A stretch of DNA of 64,000 nucleotides. It comes from Niebla homalea. Lineage: Eukaryota > Ascomycota > Lecanoromycetes > Lecanorales > Ramalinaceae. The stretch is from NCBI GenBank assembly GCA_019925105.1, contig JAHGAU010000045.1:62001-126000 (forward strand). Direction: 5' to 3'. Position numbers and translations under genes: made by a program. Of the stretch, positions 1 to 13,000 are shown piece after piece (the stretch's first letter is position 1; the number at the start of each line of letters is the position of its first letter). The notes under the pieces were generated by a model. The model ran no database searches and was not told where the DNA came from. It was given only the letters and a program-made list of their open reading frames with translations.

Positions 1-1076
1 CATCTTTAACGTTATTAAAACGCTATTATTTTAATATATATATAGTTCCCGGATTAACTTTGACCTTAAATCACTTAATAATTACGTAAATAATGCCGCG
101 TTAATTTATTATTCACCGGGGCGTTCGCCCGATACGTATAGAAACGTTAAAAAATCCTTCGGGATCTAAAAACCTTCCGGTTAAATATTAATTAAATATT
201 AATAACGGCCGGCCGTACGGAGTATATATTCCGTTAAGTTATTATAAAAGTTAAAAAGAAGGCTTCGGTTCTTTAAATAAAAAAATACGTTTATTATATA
301 CGTAATAACGGCGGAAAAATAAGTTTATTTCCTTAAAGAATAAATAAGTATATTTAATTTACTTATAATAGAATAATATTAACGTTTAATAATTAAAGTA
401 AATTATTATAAAGGGTCTGGGTTCTTTATTATTATTTACTTTATCGGAGAATTTATTTTTAAGTCTTAACGTTCCGTTAATAATAAGGTGGTATAACCTT
501 AAGTTCTTAAGTATACGTAATTCAAGTTTTAACTTAAAGGAGGAGGAAGATCCGGGCTTTAATTTATTTAAAAAAAAAAGGGGAAAAAAATTATGTTTTT
601 CTTAATAACGTTATTAAAAAGGTTAATTTTAACTTTTAAAGGTAATACCCCAAAATTAAATTATGGAACCCTTCCGGCGAATAACGTTAAAAAAAGGTTT
701 TTAATTAAGGCAGAAAAAAAGGCAGAAAGGAAAAAGAAAAAAAAGAGGGGAAAAAAAGGAGGGTAAGGAAAAAGAAAAGGAAGATAAAAAAGGTACGATA
801 CCCTTATATTTATCCTTAATTTCGCTGACTTATTCTTAAAAAGAGAAAGCCCGCGTTAATACAGCGCTTTAAATTATTTTTTTATTCTTATATATTAGTA
901 TTATTAAAATTCAGTATTAAACGTTAAAATTAATAATATTAAATATTAAACGCTTATAATCTATATATTAGAAAAAAGTAATAAGGCGGATAACATTATT
1001 ATAACCATTAATATATTAACGTAACCCAGTAAATATACTTATTAATCTTTTATTATTTTAAATAACTTTATTTCTT

Positions 1077-1224
1077 GTTAAGAATGAGAGTGTGTAATAT
1101 GTATGATTGATTATCTAGCTAGGTAGGTGGCTATGGATTTGAGTGAGTGCGCGCCAAGACCCCCGCTAGTGAGCCGCTATGCTCATGCATACCGCAAGCC
1201 GTGATGAGAACTGCGTTCTATAAC
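1077..1224. mobile_element. small unmutated insertion (about 147 bp) within E1
   Basis: A GC-balanced patch rich in TG and CA in the middle of RIP-mutated E1. Both sibling copies (near 8130 and 51365) lack it. It is flanked by atttctt at 1070-1076 and 1225-1231, a likely 7-8 bp TSD. The ends are weakly inverted (GTTAAGAA versus GTTATAGAA). No ORF. It is a MITE-like insertion that either post-dates RIP or is too short to trigger it. Confidence 0.7.
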
Positions 1225-1317
1225 ATTTCTTTAATTTTATTTATTTAATTTTATTTACTTAATAATACATTAAACGCTTATAATTTAACGTTTATATTTT
1301 TTTACCTTTAATATTAT

Positions 1318-1527
1318 TACTCCCCCAACCGGTACGGTACGGGACGGGATTTAATTATGGTCTTCCCATACCGGCCGGTACGGTATAGAGGTCTATCCCG
1401 GTCCCATACCGTCCCATACCGTTTGCCACCGGTACGGGATAAGGATACCCTTTCCCTATCCCGTACCGGTCCCGTACCTATCCCGTATTTATCCCGCGGG
1501 ATTAATCCCGTACCGGTTGGGGGAGTA
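1318..1527. mobile_element. MITE copy 1 (TACTCCC family, 210 bp)
   Basis: Terminal inverted repeats of about 20 bp, TACTCCCCCAACCGGTACGG, with a nearly perfect complement at the right end. An 8-bp duplication, aatattat, flanks it. The empty site is visible in E2 (near 8205) and E3 (near 51452, as aacattat). The interior holds repeated blocks of the type tatcccgtaccggtcccg. No coding capacity. Many CA and TG survive, so it is much less RIP-mutated than its surroundings. TIR plus 8-bp TSD suggest mobilisation by a hAT-like or related transposase not present here. Confidence 0.85.
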
Positions 1528-4500
1528 AATATTATCGCGGCTATTATTAAAGCTATTCTTATTAATTATAATATTATAATAAAGATAATTACTTTTATAA
1601 CGCCAGCTTATTTATATACGTAATACTTATAATAAGTAAAATTATTAATTAAAGTTTAAACTTTAATAATCTTACGGAAGGATAACGTATAAAAGCAAAA
1701 TAGTTATAATATTAATTATATATATAATTATTAATTATATATATAATTTTTGCCGTTATAACGTTATAATTTTATTTATGTCTTTTCTTACTTTATATTA
1801 TTTTATTATATTATTTCCGTAATTTTTAAAAGTACTTTAAATCCGTTTCTAATACTTATTAATTATATTTAAAATCTTAATTAATTTATTTAATTTAATA
1901 TTAAACGTTTTTTTTATTTTTAACCTTATTAATAATTTTTTAAATTATTTATTTTTCTTTATTATTAATTAATTTAAATACTTATATTATAGCCTCCGCC
2001 GTTTAATCGTTAATATAAATATAATAATACTTTAAAAAGGAAATATAAATAATAAAATAAATTCAATAAATAATAAGGAGGAATAAATAATACGTTTATA
2101 TTTTAATTTTATTAATAATTATAAAGGGTTTTATAAATTAAAGCGTAAAACTTTTACTTAATTATTTTAATTTAAGGTTTTTAATATTTAATATTATTAA
2201 TTTATTAACGTTATATATTTTTAATTTATATTTCTTATTATATATTTTTTAAGTTAAATTAATAATATAACGTTATTAATCCGTTAATATTAATCGTATT
2301 TTATATAATATTTTAATTTATTTTTTATTATAAATATCTCCTTTTTCATATACTTATTTTTAGGTTTAAAATAAATATTTAAGTTATAATTATATATTAT
2401 TATAAAGGGGCTATAACTTAAAGTTAAATATTCCGAGTTTATATAAATAAATTTAATTAAAAAAATTACTTTATTTAATTTATTTACTTAAAATTAATAA
2501 AAATCCTTAAATATTACTTAAGGTTTTAATTTTAACGCTTTATTTAATTATTTATTTACGGATAAAAAATAATATTTAACTTATACTTTATTTTTACGTA
2601 ATAATATATTAATTTTTAGAATTTATTAATAAATAAAAACCCTTAATTAATTATAATTTTAACCGGTATATTATACCGTAATATAATTTCTTTAAAGAAA
2701 AATCCGTTAACGTAATAATATTAATTTATTTTATAATAAAAAAGTATCTATATATCTTTATATATTTATTTATAATTATTAAAATTAAATTATAAATATT
2801 ATTTTTAACTTTATTTATAAATAAATTAATAATAAAATTTATATTAAGTTCTTTTTAAGGTATAATTAATTAAAAGAATAAAGTAAATATATTATAAAAA
2901 TAATAATATAATACTTTAATTTTTTAATAAGTATTATACGTTTTAATATAATTATTAACTTAAGCTTTTAAACCGTTTTAATAATATTTATAGGTTAAAA
3001 ACTTAAGTTTTTTTTTAACTTTAAAATAGCCCGTTAATAAGTTATTATAATATTTATTAATTAATTTTTCTTTAACCATTTTATTATAAGGGACGTATAT
3101 ATAACTTTTATAAATAATAAAGTTATTTAAATTAAGTTTTTAAATATTATTATAACCTTAATAAAAATACGTTAATATTACGTTATTATCTTTAATTTTA
3201 TATATAAATATATTATTAATTTATAAATCCTTAATAAGTAACTTAATTAACTTAAATTCTTTATAAAGCTTTTTAAGTAATTATTAAATTTTTTTTTATA
3301 AAATAATAATTTAAATATTTTTTAAAGTAAATAATAATTAATAATTAATATTTATTATATATTAATACTTTATTAATTTATTAAATTAAAGTATAAACTT
3401 ATTTTATAAAATAATTAATAAAATAATATTAAAAAGTAAGACTTTTTTATAATTTAAATATTTTAATAAAAATTAATAAAATTTATTTTATTTTAATAAA
3501 AAAATCCTTTAAAGTTATAATTAATAAGTTTTAAGGTTTATTAAATTTAACGTAAACTTAACGTGGATTATTTTATAAACCTTTAAAGATTATTATAATC
3601 CGTTTATATTTAAATAGCTTTAAGGTTTTTATTTAAATAATATTATTATTATTTAAATATTATAATAATAATGAAAAGTTTTTAATTATATAATTTATAA
3701 TTTTATTTAATAAAAATTAATTTTCTGGATTAATATATAATTAAACGTTAAGAACCTTCCTTAAATTATTAAGATAAAATATTTATAATAATAAAATTAA
3801 ATATATTGGTTTTTATTTATATTTTCCGTTTTAAATTAAAATAATAGAGTAATAATATATTAATAAATATTTTATAGAACCGGCAGAACGCTATTACGTT
3901 ATTTTTACCGTATTATTTTATTTTAATAAATTAACCTTTTTTTCCCCTTATTGCCTTTAAGTAAATTAATTAAAACTTAATTATCCTTAAATTTTTATGA
4001 ATAAAATAATAATAAAAATTTAAAAAATTTAAAAAGAATTATATTTTTTAATAAATTTTTAAGATAAATTAATTTTTAATTATTTAAATATACTTTTAAT
4101 TTATTTAAATCCCCTTAATAAAAATAATAAACTTTAAGAATTTTACTTAAATAATATTAAATTAATACTTCTTAAAATAAATATAAAGTTAAAATTAATA
4201 AAATTACTTAAAGACTTATTAAATATGATATTAATAATCCGCCGGATTCTTATTATATATTAAAATATTATTTAAATAAATTATATAAGTTATATTAATA
4301 AAATTAATAACGGTATAGTTAATATAAACTTAAAAGGTTATTAAAATATTAATTAATTTAAATTATATAATAAAATATTTAAAGTAATTATAATATATAC
4401 GGAACGCCGTTTTTTTATTTATCGTTAAACTTAATTTATAACTAATAATAAGTATCCTTAAAATTTAACTTAATAAATTATTTAAAATTATTTAATTAAT

Positions 4501-6177
4501 TAAGGATTATAATAATTAAGTATTAATTTTTAATTATAATCGTATTTAATTTACGGTAATTAATATAAAGATAAAGGTTATTATCTTTTTTAAATATAAA
4601 AAGGATTAAAACGCTTATAAATAATATTAAATAATAAATTTAACTTTAAACTATAATATCCTTTAAATATTACCGGAGCTTTATTAATTTTATTTAAAAT
4701 AAATTATATAAAAGATTATATAATAACTTTTTATTATTTAAGTTAATAACGTAATCCTTTTATTTTAGTTTAAGTAAAATATTAATTATATTATTAAAAA
4801 AAATATTTATATATTTATTTAACTTTTTTAAAACGTTTTAATTAATAAAGTTTTTTATAATATTTATATATATTAAATTACTTTAAAGGATTTACGGTAT
4901 TTTTAAGCGTTTTATTATTATATTTACGTAAATAATTATAAAGACTTTATTAATTTTCATTAAACTTTAATTAAAGTTATTAATATTATTAATTTATAAC
5001 TTATAAGAATTAACTTTAAAACGTTATTTATCTATTACCGGATTAATCGTTATTTATAAAGTATATAAAGTTAATAAATTAAGGATTATATTTAAATTTT
5101 CTTAATTAATAATATAAAAGAATATTTTATAAGGTTTTTTTTTTTATTTTTAATTATTAATTAAATAATATTATAATTAATAAATATTATAAGAAAAAAA
5201 TTTATTTATTATTAAAAAAACTACTTATAATAAAACGGTAAAAATTAATTATAAATTTTATTAAACCGTATATACTTATAAAATTAAATTTATTTAAACT
5301 TTAATATTAATTAATATACTTAATAATTAAGGATTATCTTAAAATTTATTTAACCCTTAATAATAAAAATTAAGTATATTTTTAATTATTTTTTTATTAA
5401 TTTTAATTTTAAAGTATTACCGGAACTTTATTATTTTTTAATATATTATCCTTTTTATAAAATTTTACATTTATTATTAAGATTTTATTTTATAAAATAA
5501 TAAGGTAATTAAATATATAATAGCTTTTTCCGTAATATATATAATACTTAACGTTTTTATTTACTTTAAAAGTAATATTAAAGTTTTTAAATATAATATT
5601 ATACTTTTAATTATAAAAATTATTTTTAATAAAGGTATATACCGGCTTTAAGCCGTTAAAATTAAAATTAAAATTATTATTTTTAAGGGATTTATTTTTA
5701 TTAACTTTTTAATTATTATTAATAATATACTTTAAATTATTCTTTTATATAATTATTACCGTTATAATATCGTTTTAAGTTTTTAATACTTTATTAATTA
5801 TAAAGACTTTAATTTTAAACTTTAATAAAAACTTTATAAAAAATATATAAATATAAAATTTATTTAATAATAATAATAAGTCCTCTTTTATAATCTTTAA
5901 AGTATTACGGAATTATATTATTTTTTAATTAAAATAATACTTAATATTTTTAAAACGTTTATAATAAAAAAATTTAAAATTTTCCGGATTAATTATTAAA
6001 TTTAAAAGTTTATTTTTAAGTTTTTAATAACTTATTTTATTAATTTCCTTATTTAATAAGTTAAAGATTTTACGAGAAATAGACTTTAAATAAAAAATTA
6101 CCTTTTTTTTTTTAATAAAAAAGTACTTAAAATAAAATATAAATTATTTCTTTAAATTAATAAATTATATTTAATAT

Positions 6178-6523
6178 TATTAGATTAACTCCGCTAACGG
6201 CACGCTAACGGGATTAATAAAGGTAAATATAGAAGACGTAACGTTACGGTTTAAATACTTAAGTATTACTTTAATAAGTAAATTAATAATAAGATTAATT
6301 CTTAAAGAACTTAAAAAGAATTAAAGCATAATTTTTACTTAAGGTAAAAATAATAATTACCCCGCTTTACGCCTATTAAGTTACGGCTTATAAATAACGT
6401 ATATTAAGGCCGTTATTAAAGCCCTTTATTAAGGCCTTTTATTAAGGCTTAATAACTTACCTTAACGTAATAATATAGCGTATTATTATAATATTGGCGC
6501 AGAAATAACGTTAATTATTAATA
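6178..6523 (-). repeat. E2 LTR (left; 3' LTR of the minus-strand element)
   Basis: 346 bp. On the plus strand it starts tattaga, a RIP-altered TGTTAGA, and ends attaata, from CTAACA, so the ends fit TGTTAG...CTAACA. It shares the CCGCTAACGGCACGC block and the repeated ttaaggcc blocks with the other LTRs of the family. Confidence 0.88.
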
Positions 6524-9500
6524 ATTATCTCCTTTTTATACGTTAATTTTTAAAGTATAAAAAGATATATTTAAGAAGTTAATATAAAGTTAATTAAATA
6601 TAAAACTTATTAAAAACCTATTATTAAATTTAATAAAAAAAAAAGGTAAAAAGGGAAAAGTTTTTAAGTATATATATAAATATAATAATATTTATTTAAT
6701 AATAATATAATAAAGATATTTTACGTTAATAAATAATTAACGTAACTTATAAAGTTTATTAAAAATCTTTATATAAAATTTAATAAGAAAAAGTAAATAA
6801 AAAAAGAATCTTTATAATATTAATAAATAATTATTTAAAGTTTTATTATTAATTTATTACGTTATAATAAAGGTAAACGCTATCGTAAAAACGATATATA
6901 ATTATAATAAGGTTTTTATTTTATTTTAAACTTTTTCTCTTTTTTCCTTAATAATTTAAATTACTTTTATAAATATAATATTAATAATATATATAATAAC
7001 GTTTTATTTAATTTATTTTTTATAGGATAAATTTTTATATTAACGGGGTTTTTTACCCTATTATAAATATTATAATAAATAATACCCTTTTTATTACCTT
7101 TTTATAAGTATCCTTAATATTATCGGACCTTTATTACTTTAATATATATATAATTCCCGGATTAATTATAATTTTAAGTAATTTAATAAATATATAAATA
7201 TTAATTAATTAATATATGGTTTATTAAAGCGTAAGCTTAATATATATAAAAGCGTGGTAAAATCCTTTAAGATTTAAAAATTTTCCGGTTAAATATTAAT
7301 TAAACGTTAATTATTACGGGTTAAACGGAATATATATTCCGTTAAGTTATTTTAAAAACTAAGGAAAAAGCATTAATCCTTTAAATTAAAAAAAAAGCAT
7401 TTATTATTTATATTAAAACGGTAAAAAAAAAAGGTTATCCGGTTTAAAGAATAAGTAAATAAATTATAATATAATAATAAAATAATAACGTTAATATTTA
7501 ATAATTAAATTAGCTTAATACGGGGGGTTTAAGCCTTTTATAAAAATTAATTCCGTTAAGGAGTTATTCCTTATTTTTTAACTTTATATTTAAGGTAAAG
7601 AAATAAGACTTTAAGCTTATAATATCCGGTAATTTAAAAAATAAAAAAGAAGAAAGAAATATAGGCTTTAACTTATTTAAAGAAAAAGAAAAAAAAGGTT
7701 ATATTTTCCTTAATAACGTTATTAAAAGGGTTAGTTTTAACTTTTAAAAATAATATTTTAAAATTAAATTTAAAAGTTTCTTTAATAAATAATATTAAAA
7801 AAATACCTTTAATTAAAAGTTAAAGGAAAAAAAGGTAATATAATATTTTTATATTTAATTTAAGTACCGTTTATTTATATATAAAAGAAAACGAGAAAAA
7901 AGAAAATAATCTATATTAATATAGAATTATAGATTATTTTTTAATTTTTATATATTAATATTACTAAAGTTTAATATTAAACGTTAAAAGTAATAATATT
8001 AAGCGTTAAGTATTTATAATTTATATATTATTAAAAATAATATAACGGATAATATTATTAAAGTTACCAGAACGTTAATATATTTTTAATAAATATACTT
8101 ATTAATTTCTTATTATCTTAATAACTTTATTTATTTAATATCCTTAACTTAATAATACGTTAAACGTTTATAATTTAACGTTTATACTTTTTTACTTTTA
8201 ATATTATTATAATTATTATTAAAGTTACTTTTATTAATTATAATATTATAATAAAGATAATTATTTTTATAACGCCGGCTTATTTATATATATAATACTT
8301 ATAATAAGTAAAATTATTAATTAAAGCTTAAATTCTAATAATCTTACGGAAGGATAACGTATAAGGAATAAATAATTATAATATTAATTATATATATAAT
8401 TTCCGCTATTATAACGTTATAATTTTATTTATATTTCTTTTTATTTTATATTATTTTATTATATTATTCTTATAATTTTTAAGAATACTTTAAGTCCGTT
8501 TTTAATACTTATTAATAATATTTAAAGCCTTAATTAATTTATTTAATTTAATATTAAACGCCCTTTTTATTTTTAATTTTATTAATAATTTCTTTAATTA
8601 TTTATTCCATTTTATTATAAATTAATTTAAATATTTATATTATAGTTTCCGCTATTTAATTATTAACGTAAATATAATAAAACTTTAAAAAAATATATAA
8701 ATAAAAAAGTAAATTTAATAAATAATAAAAAAGAATAAACGGTATATATATATTTTAATTTTATTATTAATTTTAAAAAGTTTTATAAATCGGGGCGTAA
8801 GTTTCTTATTTAATTATTTTAATTTAAGATTTTTAATACTTAATATTATTAAATTACCGATATTATATAATTTTAACTTATATTTTTTATTATATATCTT
8901 TTAAATTAATTTAATAATATAACGTTATTAATTTATTAATATTAATCGTATTTTATATAATATTTTATTTTTATTTTTTATTATAAGTATTTTTTTTTTA
9001 TAAGTTTATTCTTAAGTTTAAAATAAATATTTAAATTATAATTATATATTATTATAAAGGGGCTATAACTTAATATTAAGTATTTTAAGTTTATATAAAT
9101 AAATTTAATTAAAAAGGATAATTTTATTTAATTTATTTATTCGGAATTAATAAAGGTCCTTAAATATTACTTAAAACCTTAATTTTAACGTTTTATTTAA
9201 TTATTCGTTTATAAGTAAAAAGCGGTATTTAATTTATATTTTATCTTTACGTAATAATATATTAATATTTAGAATTTATTAATAAATAAAACCCCTTAAT
9301 TAATTACGATTTTAATTAATATATTATATTATAATACGATTTCTTTAAAGAAAAAATTTATTAATATAATAATATTAATTTATTTTATAATAAGAAAATA
9401 TTTATATATCTTTATATATTTATTTATAATTATTAAAATTAAGTTATAAATTTTATTTTAATTTTATTTATGAATAAATTAATAATAAAGTTTATATTAA

Positions 9501-10048
9501 ATTCTTTTTAAGGTAAAACCGGTTAAAAGAATAAAATAAATTTATTATAAAAGTAATAACGTAATATCTTAATTCTTTAATAAATATTATATATTTTAAT
9601 ATAATTATTAACTTAAACTTTTAAATTATTTTAATAATATTTATAAATTAAAAGCTTATACGTTTTTTTAACTTTAAAGTAATTTATTAATAAGTTATTA
9701 TAATACTTATTAATTAACTTTTTTTAACCGCTTTATCGCGGGGGATATATATATAGCCCTTATAAGTAATAAAGTTATTCGGATTAAGTCTTTAAATATT
9801 ATTATAACTTTAATAAAAATATATTAATATTATATTATTATCCTTAATTTTATATATAAATATATCGTTAACTTATAAATCCTTAATAAGTAATTTAATT
9901 AACTTAAATTCCTTATAAGGCCCTTTAAATAATTATTAAATTTCTTTTTACGGGATAATAATTTAAATATTTTTTAAAGTAAATAATAATTAATAATTAA
10001 TAATTACCGTCCGTTAATACTTTATTAATTTATTAAATTAAAATATAA

Positions 10049-13000
10049 TATTTATTAAATTTAAATAACGATAAATAAAGGGACCTTAAAGGTTTAAAAC
10101 GATACGTATATATATAGCTTTAATAATAATAAAGGAAATATAATAAGTATAATAAATAAAAATAACGTAATAAGTAAGAATAAAATAATAAATAAATAAG
10201 TAACTTATATTAATAAAAATAATAATAACGTATACGGATAATATAATAATAATAAGCCGGATAATACTTAAAATAAATAAAGAAATTAAGGTTAATAAAA
10301 TATATATATTAAAATACATAAAACGTATAATAATAATACGGAAATAATAAGTAAATAAAAGGGTAAAAAGGCCGGTACGATATTAATAATAAAGGGTATA
10401 AGTAAGGGGAAAAAACGGGAAGATTATGGTAAAAATATTATTAAGAATATATAAAAAGGAAATAAAGTTAATAAGGAAAATAAAATCTTAAAGAATTAAA
10501 AATAAAAAACGGAGATAATATATTGCCCAATAAATAAAAATAAAAAAACGATAAAAAAAATAATAAAAGCTTTAAAAGGACTCCTTATAATAAAGTAAAA
10601 GGATATTATGTTAAAAACTTAATTAATATTATAAATTAAATTAAAAAATATAAAGGATTTCTATATAAAAATAAGGATAAAATTAAAGGAAACGGAACGT
10701 TTATGGGGCTCTTAAAAGGCGGGAATAAAAACGTTAATAAAAAATAAAGATAACGATTTAAAATTAAAAGTATAAAGCGAAGATATAAAGGTAATAACCC
10801 TTTAAACGAGAAAAAACTAAGTAATAAGGATAATAAAAAGGGTACTTATAGTAAAGAATAAAAAGATAACAGAAAAGAAAATAACTATATTAAAAAAAAT
10901 AAAAATAATAACGGTTCGTTTATTTAATAATAAAAAGAAAAACGCGGTTATAAAAGTAAATTTATTATAATTAATAAAGGCTTTTAAAGTAATAACGGAA
11001 TTATTAATAAAATAAATTATTATAATACGTAAATTATAAAATAAAAATATTTACTTTAATATAATATTTTTAAAAATAAAAAAAAGCTTAAAGAAATTTA
11101 AAACTTAAATTAATAAAAGAAAATATAAATTAATTAAAGTTTAAAGATAATTATTTACCGTTATAATAAATAAAATATATTTATTACGTTTTATAAAAAC
11201 CGAAAAAAAAACTATATTAAAAAATATAAAAAAAAAGAATATAATTTTTTATTTAAGGTTTAAAATCGTTAATTATAGGCTTCTTCCGGTAATAAAAAGA
11301 TTTAATTCCTTAAAATATATAAAGAAATACTTTATTATTATATTAAGTATAACGTTAATAAAAATATATAATAACGTTTTAAATAAAAAAATTATTAAAA
11401 AAGGATTTTTTAAAATAATTTAATTATAAAATAAAACGGAGGATATTTATTAATATTTTAAATATTAAAATTATAAATATATTATTATAAAATACTTTAA
11501 TATTATAAAATATATAATTTACGTTAAAAGCTATAATATCTATAAGTATATAAAATTAATAATTAAAAAACTTATAAAAAGTAAGCTTAAATACGTTACG
11601 TATAATAAGGAAAAATATTTAATATAGAATTTTAAATATATAATAAGAGTTAAGGAAATTAAATATAAAAAAACCTAAATAACCGTAAAAATTTAACGAT
11701 ATAATATATATAAAATTAATTTAATAGATTAATTAAAGGTAACTTTAAAATATAAGCTTAATTAATTAAATAATAAAAAGTAAATAATAATAACGGATAA
11801 AGTAAAGAAAAAAAAGCTTTTTATAATTTTAACCTTAAGGGCCGGCCGTTTTATATCCTTAATAATAATCGGGAAAATATTAAATTAAAAAACGTTTAAC
11901 TTTAATAAAAAGTTTATAATTTAAATAAATATAAATAAAGGAACCTTTATAAAGGTTAATATATAATATATTAACGCTTTTAAGAATAATATAATATAAT
12001 ATTTATAATAAAGGAATTAAAGTAATAATACCGATATTTAAGTTTAAAGAAATTGAAAACGTTAATATTATAATAATATAAGAATTACCGTATAATTTAT
12101 ATATATATTTATTTATTAACTTTAAAAAGGGGTTTTACTTAACCTTTAAAAGGGATAAAATAATCAGAATATGCTTTTTTTATAAATAAACGGCTTAATA
12201 TAAATAATTAAGATATTATTTATTATAATAAAAACCTTTATATATTCCGTATTATAAAAAAAGGGGACTTAAAGGGTAATTTTAATATCTATAATATATA
12301 TAACCCAATATTAATTAATAAAAAAGGATTATTTATAATATTATTACTTAAAAAAGTCTTAATTACCTTAAATAAATATATATTACTTAAAAACTTTAAT
12401 TTATATTATTATATATAAAATAAGGAAAAACGTATAATAAATTATATTAAATTAAATAATTTATTAATAGTTATTACTTAAGTTAATTTTTTATTATTAA
12501 TATTATAAAAAATTATTATATAAAAGAATTATAAGTTTAAAATAATAATTAATTTAATTTTTAATACGGAAAAGGTTATTAACTTAATTATAATATATAG
12601 GTTATAAAAGGATTTAAAATATAGCTCGGATTATATATTAATATAAGTAACTTTAAACTAAACTATTAATATAACCTTATTACTATTAATAAAAAAAATA
12701 TAAAAGACGGTTAAGGAAGTAAAAGTTTATATAAAAACGGAGGAAATAATAGTATAATTTACGGATCTCTTTTAATTAAATAATAAAGACCGGATTAACC
12801 TTTTTATAAAATAAATAATAAAGGTATTAAATAAAACAATTAATAAAATAATCTTAAGAACGAAGTTTTTTTAAAAAGTTAAAACTTAATAAAATAAAAA
12901 ATATATAATTATAATTATAAAGGTAAAAAAACTAATAAAATAAGCTTTTAAATATAAAAATTAAAAGATATTTAATTAATTAAGGGTTATTTAAGAAAAG

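Larger units (their letters stand above)
1..6177 (-). pseudogene. E1 gag-pol relic
   Basis: Most of a Gypsy gag-pol reading region destroyed by RIP. On the minus strand the order is RT (YLxDDILI-type motif, 4278-4249, both Asp codons now Asn) and then integrase (about 2818-2745). RT before IN is the Ty3/Gypsy order. Gag should lie between about 6.1 and 5 kb but I see no zinc-knuckle relic. No frame stays open for more than a few dozen codons. Confidence 0.75.

Noticed and set aside
1357..1623. 88-codon open frame on the plus strand
   Set aside because: It lies in MITE copy 1 and runs into E1. The frame is open because the MITE repeats lack stops; no homology or codon signal.
10086..10319. 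77-codon Ile/Tyr/Leu-rich frame on the minus strand
   Set aside because: It is antisense to the LINE L1 ORF1 relic; the composition simply reflects AT-rich sequence.
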